Origin: Colwellia piezophila ATCC BAA-637
GTDB lineage: Bacteria; Pseudomonadota; Gammaproteobacteria; Enterobacterales; Alteromonadaceae
Reading direction: 5' to 3'
DNA length: 64,000 bases
NCBI RefSeq assembly: GCF_000378625.1
Contig: NZ_KB905172.1
Span: 1-64,000 of the forward strand
How positions within the stretch are numbered: position 1 is the first letter of the stretch; every line of letters starts with the position of its first letter. The position numbers were made by a program, and so were the translations under genes. Shown one piece after another: positions 47,151 to 56,341 of this stretch. A model generated the notes under the pieces. It did not search any database, had not been told where the DNA came from, and was given only the letters and a program-made list of their open reading frames with translations.

Positions 47151-49640
47151 TTATTTAACTAAGTCAGTATTGGTTACTGTTATTTTTTGACCCATGGTGG
47201 CAAAGAAGACAGCAACTTGGCCTTGCATTTCTTGAGTGACAGCTCCCATTACTAACGGATCTTGCACTGAAGTATTATCTGGAGCTGGGTTTAAGATAGA
47301 GCCATGATGGCCATAAATAAAGCGTACCGCGCCAGAGCCTTCCGCTGTACTGCTTACACCCGGTAAGCCTAACAAAGCTATTGCACCTTCTGTACCTCCA
47401 AACGGTGTAGTAGTGACAACATTGGGGATAACTTGGTCTGAGCAGTTATCCGTTACTAAGATATCTTTACATTGCCCGCCATTACTATCGACACCATTGC
47501 CAACCACTTCAATTAAATGTGTTGGTGTTTGAGTCGCTTGAATGATACCGGCATAGTTTGCAGGATCACCGGCATCAGTGACTGTTTGCGCGGCAAAGAC
47601 AAATTGACTAAATACTGCATTCAAACCTGCTTGCTGCTCAGGTGTTAAAGCCGTATAAAACGCTAAATAAGCCCCAACTAGTTCGGTTTCTGAAGCGCCA
47701 CCCTCTGCAGGTGGGTAGGCAGCATCAACCATGGTTTTAAAGTCTGGAGATGACTGATAGGTCAATCCTGATTTAATCACATCACCAAATGCACCTGATT
47801 CCATTAATAAATTAGCAATCATCACACCCGGCATTGCTTGTGAATTAGAGGTGATTTTAAAAGCCGGATCAATTGCTGGATCAAGTGGCGCATTCGCTAA
47901 AGCGACCAAGTTAATACCGGTTATGGCTCCCAGCGAATGACCTAAGAAATGTACATTTTTTCCATCAATCTTGATACCATTTCCAGTATCCATTACCGCA
48001 TTTAAGCCTAAGCGAAGTCCCAACATATCACTGGCTGATTGACGTAAGTTATCACGAGTAGTTAACAAACTAGCTAAGTTCATATAATGAGTGGCTGAAA
48101 CGGTCGAAGCATTAATATCATCAATGCCATCTGGAATACCAGCAGGACCCGTTATATCGAAACCGCGGCTACCGTGTAGCGGGTGATCAATTGCTACGGT
48201 AGCAAAACCAAAGGCTGATAATATACCGGTTATTGCCAACATATCTTCTTTCTTCGAAGTTATGCCATGCTGTAATATAACAACCGGCCAACCGTTATCT
48301 GGCTCTGCGGTCAAAGCAGGTAAACCATAATTTGCACGAACGGCGTCTGTTACAGGTGATATAACCGGCGTAGTCATTTGCACATCAATTGGCATCATAG
48401 TGCGTGGTGCAGGTACTGGACTATATTTAGTCAAGTTACGCTCTACATCAACAGGCATTACTGAGCTTAAGTCACGCAACCCTGGAGCTGGCAAGCCAGC
48501 TGCAGCTGAAACAGCCATACAAACACCGTCTGATTCAGATAATGGTCCTTCAGGAATAGCGCCTGGGTTAGCTGCTGCTAAACCCGCTAGCATAGCGCCT
48601 GAATCACATAATGCTTTCCACCAGTCATTAACAGGTGCCATAGGGTTAGCTTGAGTTGGAATACCTGAATAATAAGGTAAGGTAATTGAACCTTGGTACA
48701 TTTGAGCAGTTGAATACAAAGCATCTAACTGAGGAGATAACACCATACCTTGTGCTGTAAAAGCTTGTGCAACAGAGTAACCCGCATTCGTCACTGAAAT
48801 AATTGGTGGCAAACCACCTTGAGCTAACGGCGCAGCGAGTAAGCTTTTCACCGTAAATAGCACATCAGTCGTTGATTGCGTAGTCATGGCAAAAGTATAA
48901 ATCAAACTGTCTTTATCAGCGCCGGCATCAATAATGGCTTTTTCATAACTATTAATAATACCTTGCAGCTGAAGCTGACTTGGAGTGACTAAGGGGTTAA
49001 TATCTTTATCTTGACGAACAGCTTCATAAGTAGCAGAACCCGCAATTGAGTTAGCGTTGCTATCTTTAAGGTTATTAGTTAGTGCTACAACGTAGCCGGT
49101 TTTACCTTTTAATGGTTTCAATGGCACAATCGCAATGCTATTGCCCTTTGCTTGCGCGATAAAATCAATACCGAATGTTAATTCGCCTACTACCTTACAA
49201 GCAAGTCCACGAGTGACTACTGCACATCCTGCATCACTGCTATCACCGCCCATTAAAGTTTCATACACTTTAACTGAGTCGCCACTAAAGACACTAGCAG
49301 CATCTAACGAGGTTCCTGCAGGGAAGTCTATTGCAAGTACAAATGGATTAGTTGTTGACCAACCATCAAGTGCACTCATCGCAACTTTTGGGTCACTAAA
49401 ATCAGTAGCATCTGCTACGGGTAAATTTAAGGTACCGTCTTGACTCCCTGAAAATAACAAGTCATTCGGTACTGATAAACGTGGTTCATCGGCACCGGGA
49501 TCAAAAACAATACGAGCTAACGACTTAACCGCTGAGCCGTTTTCGGCCACTTCTTTTTGTACATCTTCGATAGTTTCGCTATCACAGGCACTTAAACCAA
49601 GTGCGCTAATGATCGCAAGACTGAGAGCTAGCTTTTTCAT
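47151..49640 (-). CDS. Pla-1/VolA-type lipoprotein lipase
   Basis: The 829-residue protein has a lipoprotein signal (lipobox LSAC, Cys19). It belongs to the extracellular Pla-1/cef family, whose Vibrio member VolA is a surface lysophospholipase that frees fatty acids from lecithin. The family start VKSLARIVFDPGADEPRLSVPNDLLF and the alpha/beta-hydrolase core are present. The nucleophile elbow is GHSLGAITG, with Ser569. Upstream the segment DNGWPVVILQHGITSKKEDM carries the oxyanion-type HGI. The surface lipase and fadD in the same region suggest use of external lipids, though they are not co-transcribed. Confidence 0.88.
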   Translation of the reverse strand: MKKLALSLAIISALGLSACDSETIEDVQKEVAENGSAVKSLARIVFDPGADEPRLSVPNDLLFSGSQDGTLNLPVADATDFSDPKVAMSALDGWSTTNPFVLAIDFPAGTSLDAASVFSGDSVKVYETLMGGDSSDAGCAVVTRGLACKVVGELTFGIDFIAQAKGNSIAIVPLKPLKGKTGYVVALTNNLKDSNANSIAGSATYEAVRQDKDINPLVTPSQLQLQGIINSYEKAIIDAGADKDSLIYTFAMTTQSTTDVLFTVKSLLAAPLAQGGLPPIISVTNAGYSVAQAFTAQGMVLSPQLDALYSTAQMYQGSITLPYYSGIPTQANPMAPVNDWWKALCDSGAMLAGLAAANPGAIPEGPLSESDGVCMAVSAAAGLPAPGLRDLSSVMPVDVERNLTKYSPVPAPRTMMPIDVQMTTPVISPVTDAVRANYGLPALTAEPDNGWPVVILQHGITSKKEDMLAITGILSAFGFATVAIDHPLHGSRGFDITGPAGIPDGIDDINASTVSATHYMNLASLLTTRDNLRQSASDMLGLRLGLNAVMDTGNGIKIDGKNVHFLGHSLGAITGINLVALANAPLDPAIDPAFKITSNSQAMPGVMIANLLMESGAFGDVIKSGLTYQSSPDFKTMVDAAYPPAEGGASETELVGAYLAFYTALTPEQQAGLNAVFSQFVFAAQTVTDAGDPANYAGIIQATQTPTHLIEVVGNGVDSNGGQCKDILVTDNCSDQVIPNVVTTTPFGGTEGAIALLGLPGVSSTAEGSGAVRFIYGHHGSILNPAPDNTSVQDPLVMGAVTQEMQGQVAVFFATMGQKITVTNTDLVK

Positions 49641-49933
49641 GTTAAATTCCCCAATGCCGTAATTTTTTATTATGTATGTTTATTATGTATATTTATTAAA
49701 GTTATTTTACTTTCAGTATTCAAAAAAAGTTCAAACTAACGTTTGAATAACTAGTAAGACCAGTTCAAGTTACCGCAAGATGTCACAAGGTGCTAGTATT
49801 TTTTTACTTTTTTGTATTTTCTTGTGTCACTTTGTATTATTTTTTCATCTTGATTAACTTTTTCTCGTCAACGAAAATGGCAAAGCGTAGAATAGACAAG
49901 AAATTTACTCACCCACAGCGATAAAACCTTAAG

Positions 49934-50671
49934 ATGTTTGATTATTCAATAAAAGATGCCTGTTTAAGCAACAAAACTATTCTAGTAACAGGCGCTGGCG
50001 CCGGTATTGGCCGCACCGCTGCATTAACTTATGCAACGTTAGGCGCAACGGTTATTTTACTAGGTAAAACGGTGAGTAAACTTGAAGCTGTCTATGATGA
50101 AATTGTTGCCCTTGGCCTAGCTAAGCCGGCTATTATTCCTTTAGATTTAAAGGGTGCCAGTAAGCAAAACTATATTGATATGTGTTCGACTATAGTTGAC
50201 CAATTTGGTCATTTAGATGGCGCATTGCTTAATGCCTCTATTTTAGGTGAGCTTACGCCATTCACTCAAATTCATGAGCAAGTATTTAATGACGTGATGA
50301 ATGTTAATGTGAAGGCGCAATACTTACTCGCTCAAGCTCTGATACCAACATTAGCCCTAGCACCTAAGGCTTCTTTAGTTTTCACCTCATCAGGTGTCGG
50401 CAAGCAAGGTCGTGCTTACTGGGGAGCTTACAGCATGTCTAAATTCGCTATTGAAGGTATGACGCAAGTGATTGCTGATGAATACGAAGGTTCAACGTTA
50501 CGTACAAACGCAATAAATCCTGGCGCGACCAATACCAACATGCGCTCGTGTGCTTTTCCTGCTGAAGATAAAACTGAGATTGCTAGCCCAGAAGATATTA
50601 TGCCTTTATATGTTTATTTAATGTCTGATGATAGTGTCGAAGTAAATGGCCAGACTTTAAAAGCCCAGTAA
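49934..50671 (+). CDS. yciK: YciK-like short-chain dehydrogenase
   Basis: The 245-residue NAD(P)-binding SDR protein carries the cofactor motif TGAGAGIG (about 20-27), the catalytic Tyr166 and Lys170 in AYSMSKFAIEG and upstream Ser (TSSGVG). The N-terminal FDYSIKDACLSNKTILVTG and the NPGATNTNMR segment near 196 match YciK of enterics, a conserved oxidoreductase of unknown substrate. It is followed by a strong terminator. Confidence 0.9.
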   Translation: MFDYSIKDACLSNKTILVTGAGAGIGRTAALTYATLGATVILLGKTVSKLEAVYDEIVALGLAKPAIIPLDLKGASKQNYIDMCSTIVDQFGHLDGALLNASILGELTPFTQIHEQVFNDVMNVNVKAQYLLAQALIPTLALAPKASLVFTSSGVGKQGRAYWGAYSMSKFAIEGMTQVIADEYEGSTLRTNAINPGATNTNMRSCAFPAEDKTEIASPEDIMPLYVYLMSDDSVEVNGQTLKAQ

Positions 50672-50695
50672 GGTTAATTGACTACATTCACCAAT

Positions 50696-50728
50696 AAAAA
50701 AGGCAAGTTCATTGAACTTGCCTTTTTT
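50696..50728. terminator. Bidirectional terminator between YciK-like gene and fadD
   Basis: AAAAAAGGCAAGTTC (50696-50710) pairs perfectly with GAACTTGCCTTTTTT (50714-50728) around an ATT loop. A and T tracts work on both strands. Confidence 0.95.
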
Positions 50729-50772
50729 ATCAATTAAGACGCCTTAATTTCTCTCTTTACTAAACAGAGTAA

Positions 50773-52428
50773 TTAACGAAGCTCTCTTCTTAATATTTTT
50801 CCTACGTTGGTTTTAGGTAAGTCCTGCCTAAACTCAACTAATTTCGGTACTTTGTAATTAGTTAAATTTTCACGGCAATGCTTAATAAGCGCTTCTTCTG
50901 TTAAATCATCCGATTTTTTAACCACGAAGATTTTAACTATTTCACCTGAAATTTCATGGGGAACACCAATAGCGGCAGATTCTAGCACACCATCATGCAT
51001 GGCAAGCACTTCTTCAATTTCATTGGGGTAAACATTAAAACCAGAGACGATGATCATATCTTTTTTACGATCTACTATGGTGAACATACCTTTATCATTC
51101 ATCATAGCTATATCACCAGTAGCGAACCAACCATCTTTTAATACGTCATCAGTCGCTTCTTTGCACTTATAGTAACCTAACATGACTTGAGGACCTTTAA
51201 CCAACATTTCACCTGACTCACCAATATCGGCTTCACTGCCATCTTCACGTATGATTTTAACATCCGTTGAAGCAGCTGGAACACCAATACTACCGTCATA
51301 GGAGGCAAGATTATAAGGGCTTATCGTCACCAATGGTGCACACTCAGTTAAACCATAACCTTCTAACAAACGCGTGCCGGTAATTTTCTGCCAACGCTCG
51401 GCTACAGGACGTTGTACTGCCATACCGCCACCTAGTGACATTTTTAAGGTACTAAAATTAAGTTCACTAAAGCCAGGCGTATTCAATAGACCGTTAAATA
51501 GAGTATTAACACCGGTAATAGCGGTGAATGGATACTTTGATAACTCTTTAACAAAATTAGGCATATCTCTTGGATTGGTGATCAATAAGTTGGTACCACC
51601 CAGAGTAAAGAATGTTAGACAATTGGCTGTTAAAGCAAAGATATGATAAAGCGGTAAGGCAGTAACAACTAATTCTTCACCTTCTTCCAGTAATGGACTA
51701 ATTGCCCCTTTGGCTTGTTGTAAATTTGCTACCATATTGCGATGCGTTAACATGGCACCTTTTGATAAACCTGTGGTACCACCGGTATATTGTAAAAAAG
51801 CTAGATCATCACCACACAATTCCACTGGTGTTAACTTCAGCGCCAACCCTTTGGTTAAAGCCTTGTTAAAGCGTACTGCTTGTGGCAAATTGAATGCTGG
51901 TACCATCTTTTTAACGTATTTAACCACACAGTTAACTAGTGTGCCTTTAACTAAGCCTAAACGATCACCCAGTGATGTCATGATGACATGTTTAACTGAC
52001 GTCTTATCAATGACCTTTTCCAGCGTAGCCGCGAAGTTTTCAATGATTAACATAGCCTTAGTATCTGAGTCTTTTAATTGGTGCTCAAGCTCACGGGGTG
52101 TATACAAAGGATTGACGTTAACAACGGTAAGACCCGCTAATAACGCACCGAATAGTGCGATAGGATACTGTAAGCAGTTAGGTACCATTATGGCGAACTT
52201 ATCGCCTTTTACTAAGCCTAAGTCTTGCTGCAAATACGCGGCAAACGCCTGTGCTTGTACTGCGAGTTCGCCATAGGTGATAGAAGCGCCCATATTGATG
52301 AAAGCAGTTTTATCACTAAACTGAGTGGAGTATTTAGTAAACATGGCAACAATGGATGGATATTTATCGGCATCTATTTCAAACGGCACATCACTTGGGT
52401 AACTTTTTTCTAACCAAATCTTTTCCAC
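50773..52428 (-). CDS. fadD: Long-chain fatty acyl-CoA ligase
   Basis: The enzyme activates long-chain fatty acids to acyl-CoA at the inner membrane, feeding beta-oxidation. GTG 52428 gives 551 residues and an N-terminus ([18 protein letters not shown]) that aligns with the E. coli FadD start, and GAGG lies nine bases upstream. The longer open frame to 52473 adds a poorly conserved stretch. The AMP-binding motif is [16 protein letters not shown], with [14 protein letters not shown] and the C-terminal [16 protein letters not shown] and [20 protein letters not shown] segments. It lies downstream of an alpha/beta hydrolase gene, as in the tsaB-fadD neighbourhoods of many gammaproteobacteria. Confidence 0.95.
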   Translation of the reverse strand: MEKIWLEKSYPSDVPFEIDADKYPSIVAMFTKYSTQFSDKTAFINMGASITYGELAVQAQAFAAYLQQDLGLVKGDKFAIMVPNCLQYPIALFGALLAGLTVVNVNPLYTPRELEHQLKDSDTKAMLIIENFAATLEKVIDKTSVKHVIMTSLGDRLGLVKGTLVNCVVKYVKKMVPAFNLPQAVRFNKALTKGLALKLTPVELCGDDLAFLQYTGGTTGLSKGAMLTHRNMVANLQQAKGAISPLLEEGEELVVTALPLYHIFALTANCLTFFTLGGTNLLITNPRDMPNFVKELSKYPFTAITGVNTLFNGLLNTPGFSELNFSTLKMSLGGGMAVQRPVAERWQKITGTRLLEGYGLTECAPLVTISPYNLASYDGSIGVPAASTDVKIIREDGSEADIGESGEMLVKGPQVMLGYYKCKEATDDVLKDGWFATGDIAMMNDKGMFTIVDRKKDMIIVSGFNVYPNEIEEVLAMHDGVLESAAIGVPHEISGEIVKIFVVKKSDDLTEEALIKHCRENLTNYKVPKLVEFRQDLPKTNVGKILRRELR

Positions 52429-52557
52429 AATGACTTTCCTCAGTAGGTAATTAGACATTAAGCTTTCTGACAATTATTGTATTTACAGTAACTCTTATTT
52501 TAATATCACTGTTTTATCAAATTTTAGCGCTTTGCGCCACCAATTTAAACGCTTGTT

Positions 52558-53496
52558 TTAATTTTCCTGATAAAAACTGTTGAGCAATTTTGTCAGTTCT
52601 TTGGCTTGTTCCATATGAACATGGTGACCGCCAACTAATTTTACCGCTCGAAATATTGTCAAAGATGATGAAAATAGTGATAAATTTTGAGTGAGCCTCT
52701 GCATGCCTTTATCACCATAAACCAACAGGACTGGACACTGGATATCACTGAACAATTGCTGTGCTTGAGCTAAGGTTAGTCGATAAGGTGATATCGTGCG
52801 TAACCGTGAATCTGATCGCCAACGATATAACCTAGCCATTTCGCTAGCATTTTGTGATCCAGCTAGTGGGTCTGTAACGGCTAACAGTGACCTTTTTACA
52901 ATTAACTTAGCATGGTCGTCTTTTAAATCAGAGACATGCAAGCGGGCTTTAATAGCCGTTACTTCGCTAAAGGTTCGACTCGGCTTAACTGATTTTTTTC
53001 GGCTTAACAAACCTTGTCGTAACTGCTTAGTCGCATGTTCTGCAGGTTGACTAATAAAGCCGATTGAGTCGATGAGCGTTAAGGATTTTACCTTTTCGGG
53101 AAAAGCTGCAGCAAAGGCACTCGCTACCATAGCCCCCATTGAATGAGCAACAATATCGATTGCTGGCCAATTATTTAGTGAAAATAAAGCCACTAAATCA
53201 CTGACGTAATCAAAAAAGTGATAATGGGCACCTTTACAGCGATGGTCTGAATGTCCATGTCCCGGCCACTCTACTGCGATAATGTATTTATCTTGCAGTA
53301 AGTCATGTTCGTTCATCAAAGGTAAAAAACTGGCGGCGTTATCCAAATAACCATGTAAACATAGTATGGGTGGATCATTCTTGTCTCCACAAGTGACAGC
53401 AGCCAAGGTTAAATCATCTAGCTGATAATTGATCTCAGTAATTTCAGAGTCGTCTGCTAAGTATTCATCAATGATATGCGTATCAACCATAAGCAT
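52558..53496 (-). CDS. Alpha/beta-hydrolase fold protein
   Basis: The 312-residue protein has the features of an alpha/beta hydrolase: LCLHGYLDN (oxyanion region, about 46-54), VEWPGHGHS near 75-83, and the nucleophile elbow AHSMGAM with Ser119. The catalytic acid is probably the Asp in LVYGDKG, and the final His is in GGHHVHMEQ. The substrate is unknown. It is the gene between the M50-like protease and fadD, with short spacers (12 nt before it, 129 nt after), so it is part of a minus-strand run that includes tsaB. Confidence 0.87.
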   Translation of the reverse strand: MLMVDTHIIDEYLADDSEITEINYQLDDLTLAAVTCGDKNDPPILCLHGYLDNAASFLPLMNEHDLLQDKYIIAVEWPGHGHSDHRCKGAHYHFFDYVSDLVALFSLNNWPAIDIVAHSMGAMVASAFAAAFPEKVKSLTLIDSIGFISQPAEHATKQLRQGLLSRKKSVKPSRTFSEVTAIKARLHVSDLKDDHAKLIVKRSLLAVTDPLAGSQNASEMARLYRWRSDSRLRTISPYRLTLAQAQQLFSDIQCPVLLVYGDKGMQRLTQNLSLFSSSLTIFRAVKLVGGHHVHMEQAKELTKLLNSFYQEN

Positions 53497-53508
53497 TAAA
53501 CCTTTGTT

Positions 53509-54213
53509 TTATAAGTAAGACTTTTTATTGGTTTTAATTAAGGAGTAAAGCGCTGCAATTGCAAGAACACACCATAATAGTACCCAAACTACTTCAGGGA
53601 TCATGGTCATTGAAGATAACGCAGCACCATCACCTAAATCACGACCATCAAACAAATAGGTCGGGCTAAACAGACTGTTCAATAAAATACTTAAACCAAA
53701 GAATTTTAATAATATCTGCAAATAATACAAACGCTGCATTTTAATGGTCATCACAAACATAACCGCTAAACTGGCAATAATCACCATAGTAAGGACATCT
53801 CGCGCCCAGAAAACAATGGAAGCGAGTAATAAAACAATCATTAAGCCCGAAAATATCTGCGCGGTACGTTGGTGGCTATTGGCTAACTTAAATATCAGCC
53901 AGCCCCAAAGTGTTGCTCCCGCATAACCAAAAAAAGTAATAAAGAAGCTTAAGCCACCTTGGGTAGTACACAAACCTGCGCCCGTAGCATACAGTTGAAT
54001 ATTGATGATTTCGCCACCCGTAAGCAATGCAGCAATACCATGACTTATTTCATGAAAGTATGTTTCCAACCAATTAAGTGGGATAGACACTATCGGAATT
54101 TGTCTGATGATAATGGCAGCAATGAGCAGGAAATATAGCTGATATTTTTGCCAAAAACTGGCTGACTTACCTTGTGAAGAGCCGTGTGAAGTGTTTTGTG
54201 AGCTATTGGTCAT
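53509..54213 (-). CDS. M50-like membrane metalloprotease
   Basis: The 234-residue inner-membrane protein carries the zinc motif HEISH (His54, Glu55, His58) in the second hydrophobic region (TYFHEISHGIAALLTGGEI). It has further membrane segments near 85-105, 115-132, 136-152 and 205-225. The HExxH motif in a membrane helix, followed by GG, is the hallmark of the M50B-like site-2 protease family. A candidate third ligand is in FDGRDLGDG near the C-terminus. No substrate is known. It is closely linked to tsaB and the hydrolase gene. Confidence 0.8.
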   Translation of the reverse strand: MTNSSQNTSHGSSQGKSASFWQKYQLYFLLIAAIIIRQIPIVSIPLNWLETYFHEISHGIAALLTGGEIINIQLYATGAGLCTTQGGLSFFITFFGYAGATLWGWLIFKLANSHQRTAQIFSGLMIVLLLASIVFWARDVLTMVIIASLAVMFVMTIKMQRLYYLQILLKFFGLSILLNSLFSPTYLFDGRDLGDGAALSSMTMIPEVVWVLLWCVLAIAALYSLIKTNKKSYL

Positions 54214-54251
54214 TTTTTACTTCCATAGATTGGTGCCATCACTATCTTGTG

Positions 54252-54971
54252 TTATTTACCTGGGAGCTTTTTCCAAGAAACAGTATCTCTAACATATACC
54301 GGCTGTGCATTTTCTGCCGATACGCCTTGGCCTTGTGCTAACTTTATTTTTCCTATCGCTAACATTGCTTGCGCACTTGGGAATAAAATTTCAGGGCTGC
54401 CTTCATTCTTTTTCAGTGCTGACAATCCTCCACTTGATTTTTCACTTAACTTTTCAGAGTACTCATCCCAACCAGTACCAACAGCATAAAATGGCGCAGT
54501 AAGCACTGATGATAGATGTTCTTTTAACTGCTCTGGTGGTGTAACCGCTTCAGCTTGCTGAGCTTGCATAACTTCATCTTGGTCAAGCACAAAATAACCA
54601 TTATAAACTTCGGACATACGGGCATCTATCGCGGCTAATACTTGCTTTTCACCGTGTTCAATATAGGCCTGTTGCGCCATAGCTTGTAAGCTAGAAACGC
54701 CGACAACCGGTAAATCCGCAGAAAAAGCTAAGCCTTGCGCTACGCCAACGCCAATACGAACGCCAGTAAAGCTACCTGGGCCTTGGCCAAATATAAGGCC
54801 ATCAAGCTCTGCTAGCTTTATATTCGCCTCACCAAGTACTGCATCGATCATCGGCAGTAAATGTAAACTGTGCGACTGTGGGCAAAGCTCATAACGAGAA
54901 AATTTTTTACCGTTTACTTGCAGCGCTACTGAACATGCTTCCGTTGAGGCATCAAGGGCCAAATAATTCAC
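54252..54971 (-). CDS. tsaB: tRNA threonylcarbamoyladenosine synthesis protein TsaB
   Basis: This ASKHA-fold protein, with TsaD and TsaE, makes the t6A modification of tRNA. The 239 residues match the family (231 in E. coli). Characteristic segments are LALDASTEACSVAL at the N-terminus, HSLHLLPMIDAVLGEA and the GQGPGSFTGVRIGVGVAQGLAF block (about 64-85). It is cytoplasmic. It leads a minus-strand group with the M50-like protease and hydrolase, echoing the enteric tsaB-fadD link. Confidence 0.95.
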   Translation of the reverse strand: MNYLALDASTEACSVALQVNGKKFSRYELCPQSHSLHLLPMIDAVLGEANIKLAELDGLIFGQGPGSFTGVRIGVGVAQGLAFSADLPVVGVSSLQAMAQQAYIEHGEKQVLAAIDARMSEVYNGYFVLDQDEVMQAQQAEAVTPPEQLKEHLSSVLTAPFYAVGTGWDEYSEKLSEKSSGGLSALKKNEGSPEILFPSAQAMLAIGKIKLAQGQGVSAENAQPVYVRDTVSWKKLPGK

Positions 54972-55075
54972 TATAGTTACCTATATAAAGTTGGATAGAG
55001 TAGGTTTATATTTTACGATTATCTTTTAAAATTTTAAATAATATTTATTCGAATTACATACTTTTTTTCGCGGCG

Positions 55076-55114
55076 CTAGAAATGATACATAGTTTATCTA
55101 TGTGACATTCCTAG
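55076..55114. repeat. Imperfect palindrome between fkpB and tsaB
   Basis: CTAG, AATG and ACATAG (55076-55092) pair with CTATGT, CATT and CTAG (55098-55114), interrupted by short symmetrical bulges. No T-run follows. It may mark the end of the fkpB transcript. Confidence 0.45.
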
Positions 55115-55163
55115 AAATAAAACACGCAACAAAGAAAAATTGAATTTAAGCGGATAAATTAGT

Positions 55164-55607
55164 TTAAAGAATTTCGACTAAATCAATAACAAACGTAACC
55201 GTTTGGCCAGCAAGCGGGTGATTGAAATCAATAGTCACTGAGCTACCATTCACTTCTTTAATCATGCCTGGTAACTCACCACCGGGTTGAGAAAAAGTAA
55301 TAATATTACCTATTTTTGCAGGTGCCTCAGCAGTAAACTTATCAATGTCCATATAATGGATGTTATCTGGGTTTGACTCACCAAAAGCGTCTTTTGCTTC
55401 CAGGGTAAATTCTCTTGAATCACCTTTTAACATGCCAATAAGCTCTGCTTCAAAGGCCGGTGAAATACTGTTATCACCCATAATGATTTTTGCTGGTTTA
55501 TTGTTTACCTTAGTACTATCAGCAGCCGAGCCATCACTAAGTTTCATGGTAATATGAACAAGGATGTTTGAGTCACTTTGAATCTGTGCTTGCGTTGAAT
55601 CGGTCAT
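55164..55607 (-). CDS. fkpB: FKBP-type peptidyl-prolyl isomerase FkpB
   Basis: The 147-residue SlyD-like FKBP has the pattern ILVHITMKLSDGSAADST, IIMGDNSISPAFEAELIGM and the insert-in-flap segment DAFGESNPDNIHYMDIDKF. It catalyses proline isomerisation in the cytoplasm. It starts two bases after the lspA stop and is coupled to it, as in the usual lspA-fkpB pair. The ispH gene that normally follows is elsewhere in this window. Confidence 0.93.
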   Translation of the reverse strand: MTDSTQAQIQSDSNILVHITMKLSDGSAADSTKVNNKPAKIIMGDNSISPAFEAELIGMLKGDSREFTLEAKDAFGESNPDNIHYMDIDKFTAEAPAKIGNIITFSQPGGELPGMIKEVNGSSVTIDFNHPLAGQTVTFVIDLVEIL

Positions 55608-55609
55608 TA

Positions 55610-56218
55610 TTAGCTTTCTGCCTTAGTTGTTTTATTCTTTTTTTCTTCGTTATCTTTATGATTTATACTGTTACTTTCTGCGTTACTTTTCTGCTCAGCT
55701 TCTTTACTCGCTTCTTTATTACTTTCCTGACTAGTGAAGGACTCAAAAATCATTAATGCGGCACCAATAAAAATAACCGAATCGGCAACATTAAAAGCGG
55801 CAAAGTGATAACCCGCCCAATGGAAATCAAGAAAGTCGATAACATAGCCCAACAAAGCTCTATCGATTAAATTACCTACCGCGCCACTTAAAATCAAAGC
55901 AAAAGCAATACTTAATAAACGCTGTTGTTTAGGTGTTTTCGCCATCCACACGAGAAAAACAATACTGGCGATAGCTGCAATAGCGGTAAAAAACCAACGC
56001 TGCCAACCACCTTGGTCGGCTAAGAAGCTAAAAGCCGCCCCGGTATTATGGACGTAAGTAAGGTTGAAAAACGGCAAAACCGACAAGGTTTCACGGTAAT
56101 CAAACGTGCCCGCAACCCAGTGTTTACTTACTTGATCAATAATCAAACAGAGTATGGTTAGCCATAACCAACGTAAACCGGTGTCTTTAAATAATTTTTT
56201 CAATTGAGTTAATCTCAT
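55610..56218 (-). CDS. lspA: Lipoprotein signal peptidase
   Basis: This inner-membrane aspartyl protease removes signal peptides from prolipoproteins and serves the several lipoproteins encoded in this window. The catalytic segments are intact: NLIDRALLGYVIDFLDFHW and FNVADSVIFIG. Four membrane helices occupy residues 1-165. The protein is 202 residues, about 35 longer than the usual 165-170, because of a charged low-complexity tail (about 162-202) rich in Glu, Lys, Asn and Ser, which would lie in the cytoplasm. A strong hairpin precedes its start. Confidence 0.95.
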   Translation of the reverse strand: MRLTQLKKLFKDTGLRWLWLTILCLIIDQVSKHWVAGTFDYRETLSVLPFFNLTYVHNTGAAFSFLADQGGWQRWFFTAIAAIASIVFLVWMAKTPKQQRLLSIAFALILSGAVGNLIDRALLGYVIDFLDFHWAGYHFAAFNVADSVIFIGAALMIFESFTSQESNKEASKEAEQKSNAESNSINHKDNEEKKNKTTKAES

Positions 56219-56230
56219 AGTGATAATTAA

Positions 56231-56279
56231 ATAGGCTACTCCCCTCTTCCTAATAAAGAGGAAAAGAGGAGTAGCCTAT
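56231..56279 (-). promoter_or_regulatory. Long hairpin in the ileS-lspA spacer
   Basis: ATAGGCTACTCC (56231-56242) pairs perfectly with GGAGTAGCCTAT (56268-56279), and the stem continues with a TCTT-type inner part, giving over 16 pairs in all. On the minus strand it ends 12 nt before the lspA start codon, so it covers or borders the ribosome site. It could be an mRNA processing site or a translation-limiting structure; a terminator is unlikely because no T-run follows. Confidence 0.6.
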
Positions 56280-56341
56280 AGTTTAACTTTACTTAGCCTA
56301 AGTGAACTTAAGTTAATGTTAATTCAAGCTGACAATTCGAA

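Noticed and set aside
51710-52276. 188-codon frame antisense to fadD
   Set aside because: fadD carries its AMP-binding motifs on the other strand here. The frame is a shadow.
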